Source of the DNA: Mycocentrospora acerina
Lineage: Eukaryota; Ascomycota; Dothideomycetes; Pleosporales
Assembly: GCA_022701365.1 (NCBI GenBank)
Contig: JAKUHH010000080.1
Location: 622,436-686,435, forward strand
Length of the DNA stretch: 64,000 bases
Direction of reading: 5' to 3'
Shown: positions 56,891-64,000 of the stretch, one piece after another
Numbering within the stretch: position 1 is the stretch's first letter
Layout: each line of letters starts with the position of its first letter
Position numbers and translations under genes: made by a program
Notes under the pieces: generated by a model
Seen by the model: only the letters and a program-made list of their open reading frames with translations
Told to the model about the DNA's origin: nothing
Databases searched by the model: none

Positions 56891-59836
56891 TCACGGGATA
56901 GTGCCGTGTTCGATCAGCAGCTTCTTTACTGATTCGTGTCCTCCTTTTGAAGCCGCCTGGAGTGCGTTGCCGAAGCGTCCACCTTGAGTGTTGACGTCGG
57001 CGCCTTTGTCAATTAACAGCTTGACTACTGGCTCATGGCCTCCAGATGAAGCCGCCTCGAGTGCGTTGCCGAAGCGTCCACCTTGATTGTTGACATCAGC
57101 GCCTTTTTTAATCAGCAGCTTGACTACTGGCTCGTAGCCTTCAGATGAAGCCGCCTGGAGTGCGTTGCCGAAGCGTCCACCTTGAGCGTTGACGTTAGCA
57201 CCTTTTTCAATCAGCAGCTTGACTACTAGCTTGTGACCTCTCAGTGAAGCCGCCTGGAGTGCGTTGGCGTATTCTCCACCTTGAGCATTGATATCAGCAC
57301 CTTTTTCAATCAACAGCTTGACTACTGGCTCGCGGCCTTCACATGAAGCTGCCTGGAGTGCGTTGCCTAACACTCCACCTTGAGCGTTGACGTCAGCGCC
57401 TTTTTCAATTAACAGCTTGACTACTGGCTCATGACCTCCAAATGAAGCTGCCTGGAGTGCGTTGCCTAACACTCCACCTTGAGCGTTGACGTCAGCGCCT
57501 TTTTCAATTAACAGCTTGACTACTGGCTCGCGGCCTCTCCATGAAGCCGCCTGGAGTGCGTTGCCGTGTTCTCCACCTTGAGCATTGACGTCAGCGCCTT
57601 TGTCAATTAGCAGCTTGACTACTGGCTCGTGGCCTCTCCATGAAGCCGTCTGAAGTGCGTTGCCGAAGCGTCCACCCTGAGCGTTGACGTCGGCGCCTTT
57701 GTCAATTAGCAACTTCACAACTGAGCTTATACCCAATTTTGCTACGTAACAGATAGGAGAGTATGCTTCTTTCAGAAGCTCTTTCAGATCTACTTCTTCC
57801 TTCGCTAGATTTGAAACGTGCGATCGGATCCAGATAAGATGCGTAGGGCTTTCTATTGAAAACAACTCAACTGCAATTCGACTATTTTCCTCCATCTCCT
57901 GTCCTGTCTTTTGAATATGCTTGCTCCAGAACTCTGCTGAGTACCTTGCGAGCGCAAAATTCTCAAGAACGTCTATTGAAAACGGCTCTGCTTGCGGAAA
58001 TTGAAGAAGATACTTTAAGCAAGCTTTTGTTATAACATTATGACATTCAATGTCTTGCATACCATACTGCTTTGCTTTTCCATGCCTGATCCGCTTTGAA
58101 AGGAGATACTCCTGAACAGAATAATGTGCAAGAGTGATAATCTGTTGTGCAGGCCTTGACAATGTTTCCTCAGTAGTTGTTATAGTAATAAGACTTGAGC
58201 AAATATTCAGCACCTCTAGAGGATCTTCAAGGATTTCTTCACGGTTAAATGCTGGGTCCCGCGTTACGTCAATAGCCACGACTTCGGCGATCTCTTCTAC
58301 AGAGAGCGGTCGAGCAGAGAACGTTAGCCACTGCAGGATACGCATTGCATACTTAGAATCCTCTTTGTTTATTGCGAAGAGAATACGGTCATATGTCTCG
58401 TCCAGCGTTGGCGGCAATGTGGCGAGAGACGTGCGCAGCATTGCTCGATTGCGACAGTTTCTTAGGGAGTCTAGCTGACATACAGCCCATCGAAACCTAC
58501 GTAAACGATAAGCTTTAAAAGTCTTACAGCTTAGAAGAGATTGGGTACGTACATTCCACGTGCTCCCTCCATTAGGGCAGTCTCAATCTCTTGCTTGATC
58601 TTGATGTCCTTTGTCCACTTACACAACCTTTTGTCGTCGGATAATCTTTGTTCAACATATCGCTTTATGTCCTCGTCCACTAGTTTACTTTGAAGACAAA
58701 TTCTGCTCTGGTCTTCTACGAACTCCTCTATAGAGCTTTCAATATCCCGTTCTTTCCGGCTTGTTGCAAGAAGGTGCAGGTTCTGCAGTCGCCACCCAGC
58801 TATAGTTTCAAGCATGTCCATCAGATCTGAACAATTATTACTTTCATCTAGAGCATCAAGAATGATGAAGACCTGCGGGAACTCCTGTACTGTCTGTTTC
58901 ATCACCTCTAGAAGCGCATTTACTGGTGGCTGTCGCTGCCCATTCTCATATGAGGAGAACAAGGCATCTATGTATACAGGGGTCTTGATGGACTGCTGCA
59001 AGAGCTGGCAGATCAGAGAGCGTAGCATCAGCTCTGGATCCTGCTTCTGGGCGTCATTAAAGTCAAAAAAGAAATACACAGTCACCTTCCCAGGATCATC
59101 GTGGCAGTATTGAAGCACATCCTGGAGAATAGTAGAGCTTAAGATAGTCTTTCCGCACCCTGGGATTCCATATAGCCAAAGGGGCGAATCAGCATCTGTC
59201 TTCCATTTGGCATATTGATCGCTCTTGAGCAACCACTGTCCAGTATTCGGCTGCCGTAGTCTGAGAGCCTTTTCGTAGTTTGTAGAGGGGTCTGGTGCTG
59301 AAAGCCAGCGGCAGATTTTTGAAAGTCTTTCATCTTCGAGTAAACAATTAGAATTGAGTATTTCGGTTTCCCACATGATACTTACTTGTGAGAGGTTGTA
59401 GTGACGAGACGGCTGCGCAGTAAAACGTTAAGATCCCTGTATAGTTGTGCAGGATCCTTGTGATGCTTTCAACTTTGGCATCCTGATGCAGGCTTACTAT
59501 TGCCTTCTTGCCCCTCTTTCGCCAGCTATCATCGATTTCTGGTAGTGTTTGTATTAAGATGGCATCAAGCTGGGCGATCTGCTCGTTACATCCTGCTATG
59601 ACAGGCAAGAGAGCATTTTTGGTCCCATCCGCCACGGAGCCTGTATCGATAGCTCTTTTGATCTGTTCAAGCGAAGCGCTTAACAGAGGAAGCTCAATTT
59701 TGATATGACGGAAAGACTTTGGAACCTCCCCTGCTTTTGCGTAGAACTCCTCTAAGCGACAAACGACTTTGGTGCTAAAGTCGACAAGCTGAATGATGCT
59801 TGCAACAATGCCGACAACGGCAAAAGCTTCAGCCAT
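56891..59836 (-). CDS. SesA-NACHT-ankyrin NLR-like protein (STAND NTPase)
   Basis: Three exons: 59836-59386, 59333-58553 and 58496-56891, giving 945 residues, phases consistent. The N-terminal domain (1-130, MAEAFAVVGIVASIIQLVDF, EVPKSFRHIKIELPLLS) matches the fungal SesA-type fold used as an NLR signalling domain. The NACHT module has P-loop GIPGCGKT (206-213) and Walker B VFIILDALDES (304-314). A winged-helix-like region follows (MRILQWLTFSARPLSVEEIA). Residues 666-945 are eight 33-residue ankyrin repeats plus a truncated ninth, almost identical to one another. Fungal NLRs act in heterokaryon incompatibility and defence against non-self; assigning that here is inference. The NACHT and repeat parts are complete and free of stops, so the gene looks active. 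Confidence 0.9.
56894..57733 (-). repeat. 99-bp coding tandem repeat (ankyrin units)
   Basis: Eight full 99-bp units plus one partial encode ankyrin repeats of consensus VVKLLI-x-KGADVNAQGG. Units match over most of the length at DNA level, including silent positions, so they have been homogenised recently. Differences cluster at a few codons (see findings). Confidence 0.92.
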
Positions 59837-60451
59837 TGAAGTGTGTCACTTGATTCCGTATCGTGATAGAAGAGTGGAAGATTTGCGTGTAGTAATGAGG
59901 TAGAGAGTTGAACATCACAAGGCAGATGCGTAGCGGGGTGACAAGGCTGAAGGCATAGTGACATGGCGTGGCGGTGCAAGGGTGTCAACAGTATCCTTGC
60001 AGTTAGCGATCAAAGCATACAACCTAAGCGATTCCTGATTCTAGAATCATGGTCGAATGGTAAAAAATAACATTGAAATCAACGATGAAAATGGATCAGA
60101 TCTTGTTCTGCCGAGAAAATATTAAGTATAAGAACGCTGCTCACCTTGGGTGTGTTTGTAGATTGCTTCATGTACTAAGCACAACGATTATGGCGTGAGG
60201 ACAAGGTGAAATATTACGTTTAATGAATTTGAGCCTTGCCCTGCTCTAAGAATGTAACCGCTCAACGTAAAACTAGTTTAATATGTAATGCCTTTGTTAG
60301 GTGCACGTACAGTATGAAAGTCTCCAAAACACAGAGACTCGTATGAGGCAACTAATAGTAGACTAATACTTATCATAGGAATATGCCGTGAAGTAACTGT
60401 GACGAACGCTTGGGCGTTTCATCCTCTTATGAAATTCTGAGAATGATATGT
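59837..60451. promoter_or_regulatory. NLR promoter region
   Basis: 615 bp, AT-rich, between the NLR start and the 3' end of the unrecognised gene on the same strand. No TATA box is clear and no frame is credible. Confidence 0.4.
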
Positions 60452-61494
60452 CTACCTCCACTCTTTCAGTACAGACTCTGCCATGTCGATAATTTCGATA
60501 ACGGTGATTCCCTCGATATCAAAGCATGTCAATCGCCTGGTTAGACTGTACATCGGCTTGTATACACGTCTCAAATGCTTCGGACCAACAGCATCTTCGA
60601 ACATCTTCTTTAATGTATCATCTTCTTCCATCTTCAGTACGTCATTCACCTTCAAATCGCTATCATCCTAATCCTTGCCCCAAATTCATATCTACATTGG
60701 TAGGGTGGAAGATTAAGAATGGAGTGCTAGGGCAGCGCTGTCTCAAATTAAAAACAGTTATCATGCTAAGAAGTGGATAGTTGAAGGACAAGATGAAGAG
60801 GGTACTTTGTGACGCGAAATAGGTGGCGGAATGGAATTTGTTGTTGCCGAACCAGCCATGTTCTTCCAACTCAGGTGCCATGGCGACGAACTGGTTCACG
60901 GATATTGGATCTATGATATCAGTAGAAAGAGTCTTCAAGCCATTGTCTTTACGAGCTCAAAAATTGTCTGTGAGTAGTACTCAGGTGACCATAAGGGGTT
61001 TGCTCTGATGTTCGGGCATCCCCTCCCACACAAACAACGGGGCAGGATCAATTTTGACTAGAACTCCGTTGTCTGGTGATAGGCACGGCATTCCGGCCTC
61101 TTGACTCGTAGCCGCCAGCATCTTTCGGAAAATATAGCCCATGTCAATTGTAACCTAACACTTTCCCTCGACACTAAGCTCAAGAGATCTCTAGATTAGA
61201 TCTGTTCTTAGAATACGGAATTAGACTATGTACCTCCCCTGTCTTGTTCTTTTCCGTCCCATTATAATTCAGCACATCAGTGACAGGATTTTCCCCAATT
61301 GCTCCCACTAATCTCACTGCAGCCATGCCACACTTTAAATAAGCAGCATTCATTCTCAGAATACCTAGGGCGTACTCTTGACCGGGTGACATTGTTGTAA
61401 TGCAGATGGCGCGGTTATAGCCGCCACCAATTGTCCTCACTATATTTATCCCATCGGAAGACAATGCTAGCCACTGTTCAAAGACGAGGGCCAT
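60452..61494 (-). CDS. Unrecognised four-exon gene or gene remnant
   Basis: A model built by hand from four open segments, all in phase 0: 61494-61234, 61154-60990, 60932-60756 and 60667-60452, 272 residues. The start has a good context (AGTCATGG). Product pieces include MALVFEQWLALSSDGINIV, GYIFRKMLAATSQEAGMPCL, VLVKIDPAPLFVWEGMPEHQ, FHSATYFASQSTLFILSFN and VYKPMYSLTRRLTCFDIEG. I know no family with these. The introns fit in length (79, 57 and 88 nt) but the donors are weak (GTACAT, GTCACC, GTTTTT), so the gene may be decaying or parts of the model wrong. It lies in the AT-rich pocket upstream of the NLR, on the same strand. A metabolic enzyme is the vague impression; no function is claimed. 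Confidence 0.4.
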
Positions 61495-62424
61495 GACTCG
61501 GGCACAGAAGGCAGTCTGTGGCTCAAGGCCCTGCTATATGGTAGAAGTCTCAGATCCAGCCGTTGAAGAGTCGAAGTCTGATCTGAAGTCCGGGTTCTCG
61601 ACTTCCTGGTCATGTTGCGCGCCATCTTCGAGTCCTGGTACTAGTGGCTCGAGAAGGCGCTTTAAGCTTGATATATTCTCGGGATATCTTGTTTTTTATC
61701 TTTAGATTTTCAAGGTTTAATGCCGTCTCTAGTCTCAAGTTTGACGTCAAGTGGTACTTCATGCACGGCCCTCAGATCACGCAAGCTGGTATGCGCTGTC
61801 CAGAAGCTGATATTGCACGGGATGAATGCAATTGCTCTCGGGGTAAGCTGGGTTGAAACGCAAAAAGAGCGAATGAGAGAGACAAGACAGCGTCAATGAC
61901 GGACAAGTGTGCTGACGTGCAGCGACATGGGCCGGAAAGGTGGTCCAAAAATAGACGCGACGATCTTGGCCCCTCATGCAGCCATGCACCTGATAAGTTC
62001 GCAAAATACCCCAAAGGAGGCAGGACGGAACTCGACATAACCGCAAATTACAACACGCTACCCTTTGGACAAGACGACTGCATCGCGTGCCGTCGCGTCC
62101 GCACATTGAGACGAAGAAGCGCATTCTCGCGCTTGTAGGGACGCTGTTTCGCGAACGCGCTGGGCGCATCGCATCCTCTTGCTGGGATTGTTCGCGCTGG
62201 ACACGCGAGGTGTCTCGTACGGGAAGCGCCCTTTGTATACAGTTACAGCTACAGCTACAGCAAGCCACCCTTTGGATGGGTGAGCTCGACAAGAAATAGC
62301 ATTCTTGCCCACTGCATCTTATAGACTGTCTCGTATTGAAACCCAGGGCGCGCGCGAAACTCTCCCTTCAGAACAAACACCCATGGCGTGCTGAGCACCG
62401 GCTCACCGTCTCAAACTCCAAAGC
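61495..62424. promoter_or_regulatory. Divergent region between the unrecognised gene and ABP2
   Basis: 930 bp between two divergent starts. Three AGCTAC/AGCTAC-like hexamers sit at about 62240-62260. The last 150 bp before the ABP2 ATG are pyrimidine- and C-rich. Frames here carry no signature. Confidence 0.4.
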
Positions 62425-64000
62425 ATGCAAGTCGACTACGGCGAAGGGCCTGACAGTGAGTACAGTCTGCATCTGACGGCCAACGGACACTTCGAACACG
62501 CGGGGGCCAGCAACGCACCGGCGTACTCGCCCTTTCGGCACACGCGCGCTGGAGTACCAGCAATTGATCCAAGCCTTGACCAGAGCATAGGAGCGAGCCG
62601 CAATGGACACGGAGCTGCCCCAAACCATCTGCTCCAGCCTGACAATGCCTCTCTGGGTGGCGCGCAACTCTCCCATGGCTTCTATGGCGACATGACGCGC
62701 AGCTCGCCGACCCCTTCGAACCCATCGCCACGCTTCTCCGCCATATCGCCTGCCAGCCAGCCAAAGCAGCTCACAGCGAGTTTTGTCCCAGACGACCGCT
62801 CCCCGCCGTCGCGCAATGTGTCTGACGAGACCATCGACGATGCCTACGCGAATTTCATCCTCTACTGCAACCCCAACTTCCCCGTGGGCATTGACACCGC
62901 TGAGCTGGTGAAGCTGTTTCGGACGCCTCCCAAGAGTGATGGCAATGCGTTTAGCGTCTGGACACTGTTCGAGCTGATTCGCAAGTTCGACGCAAAGGAG
63001 ATTACGACATGGACAAAGCTGGCTCTGGACTTGGGTGTTGCGCCGCCAGACACTGAGAAGGGACAGAGCACGCAGAAAGTACAGCAGTACTCTGTGAGGT
63101 TGAAGGTAAGGAGTTTTTTCTTAGTCGTCAATGTGAATGTTTTGTTTCTTCAGAATTGCGGTTTTGTGGAAATGTTTCTTTGAGATGCTTTTATGTGGTG
63201 TGATACCTGTACCATGGTAATCCACTGCTGTAGGCCTTGGGTTGGACTCATCACTTTTCAATATGCCACTTGCTGCGCTGTGGATGGACATTTCTTCATG
63301 TCAATCCGTCTTGTTCGATTCAAGTTGTGTCTCTTTTTCTATTGTTTGCAGTGTTCTCATTCTCCGATCTCATTGTCTCATCTCTCTCCGTCCTTGGCTA
63401 CGTCATCTTCCTCACGTGCGATGCTGACGATGTTCAGCGATGGATGCGCGCCATGCACATTGACGCCTTCTTCGAGTACCTTCTTGGCAAGCAACATGCG
63501 TACTATCTGCAAATACCACCGCCACACAACCCGTTTCCAGATGGCGGGCGTGATGGTGTACCTCTAGAGGAGGATCTTGCAATACGGGCGCTTGACGCCA
63601 AGTTCAAGCCAAAGCGCGGGCGAAGAAAAGCAGATGACGGCGAGGAAGAGGGGGACATGGACGAAGGTACCCCAGCTCGCAAGCGGCCTCAATTGGATAC
63701 ATCGATCCCGTTTGGAAACGCGCTACAGCCTCAGTCGGCGTACCCTAACAGTGCTCATCCTGACAATATGGGAGGGTTCTTGACGTCTCACGATCCCTGG
63801 ACTGCAGCATCCTCTATTGCACCGTCATCTGTAATGACAGGGAATTCGGTAGCAGGTCGTATGGTTCAGAAGAATCTGACTCCGTACTCGGCCTCACCAA
63901 TGGGTGGACAGCAGATACGCTGGCGACTCAATTCACACGAAAATCCGACTACACCGCATCCATTGTCGGCTGTAACGCCCCATTCAGCGCACCCGTTCTT
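62425..64000 (+). CDS. ARS-binding protein 2 (Abp2)-like DNA-binding protein, 3' end outside window
   Basis: Exons 62425-63105 and 63438 onward; the reading frame is still open at the window end. Residues 1-135 are disordered and Pro/Ser-rich. The conserved core starts at DDAYANFILYCNPNFPVGID and runs through LVKLFRTPPKSDGNAFS, LFELIRKFDAKEITTWTKLA and EKGQSTQKVQQYSVRLK. After the intron it continues as RWMRAMHIDAFFEYLLGKQH. I recall this as the signature of fungal ARS-binding protein 2, first described in fission yeast as binding replication-origin DNA. A Lys/Arg-Gly patch (KPKRGRRKADDGEEE) follows. The intron is 332 nt, several times longer than the others in the window, but the exon join KVQQYSVRLK-RWMRAMH is unambiguous. 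Confidence 0.82.

Noticed and set aside
56894..57733. Regular repeats resembling a CRISPR or satellite array
   Set aside because: The 99-bp units are in frame and encode ankyrin repeats without spacers.
1..64000. tRNA or rRNA genes
   Set aside because: TTCGA-type B-box candidates near 1213, 1929, 38038 and 45585 fall inside coding sequence and lack the matching acceptor stem or A box.

Overview
The window is nuclear DNA of a filamentous ascomycete (Pezizomycotina), most likely a dothideomycete of the order Pleosporales. The evidence is many short spliceosomal introns (about 50-90 nt, GT-AG, CTAAC-like branch points), closely spaced genes on both strands, and fungal-only families (Sey1, Trs120/HypA, Rcf2, a DUF3684-type ATPase, a SesA-NACHT-ankyrin NLR, Abp2). 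The order-level call is inference. I found no tRNA, rRNA, CRISPR array or intact transposon.

Layout. 1-6.6 kb: 3' end of Mediator MED6, an ASX-domain gene, the SNARE gene SEC22, an AT-rich gene-free block with decayed short repeats, and an alpha/beta hydrolase. 6.7-18.3 kb: three minus-strand genes, namely a 1510-residue SANT/WD40/zinc protein, an APC permease, and a chromodomain-CCCH protein whose chromodomain is interrupted. 18.7-26.5 kb: Rab11/Ypt31, a conserved fungal unknown, the HIG1 protein Rcf2, and a PUF RNA-binding protein. 27-41.7 kb: a large secreted esterase, SLY41, SEY1, a 1.7 kb gene-free block, and TRS120. 42.4-56.2 kb: a 1715-residue HSP90-like ATPase ending in a HELAHN motif, a small secreted protein, a peroxisomal-type carrier, a Gfo/Idh dehydrogenase, an NCS1 nucleobase transporter, and a DHA1-type MFS transporter. 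56.9-62 kb: an accessory pocket with an NLR carrying near-identical ankyrin repeats and an unrecognised four-exon gene. 62.4 kb to the end: the 5' part of ARS-binding protein 2.

How the genes work together. Five genes act in ER/Golgi traffic: SEC22, YPT31, SLY41, SEY1 and TRS120. Trs120 belongs to TRAPPII, the exchange factor acting on Ypt31. SEC22 (SLY2) and SLY41 were both found as suppressors of YPT1 loss in yeast. Sey1 fuses ER membranes. The rest are transcription and chromatin genes, RNA control, mitochondrial or peroxisomal functions, transport, and one immunity or allorecognition-type gene. Gene models were built by hand from reading frames, splice signals and family knowledge. Phases were checked to be consistent for every model except the first intron of the chromodomain gene. 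A recurrent oddity is that several genes run C-rich in the 5' half and G-rich in the 3' half of the coding strand.
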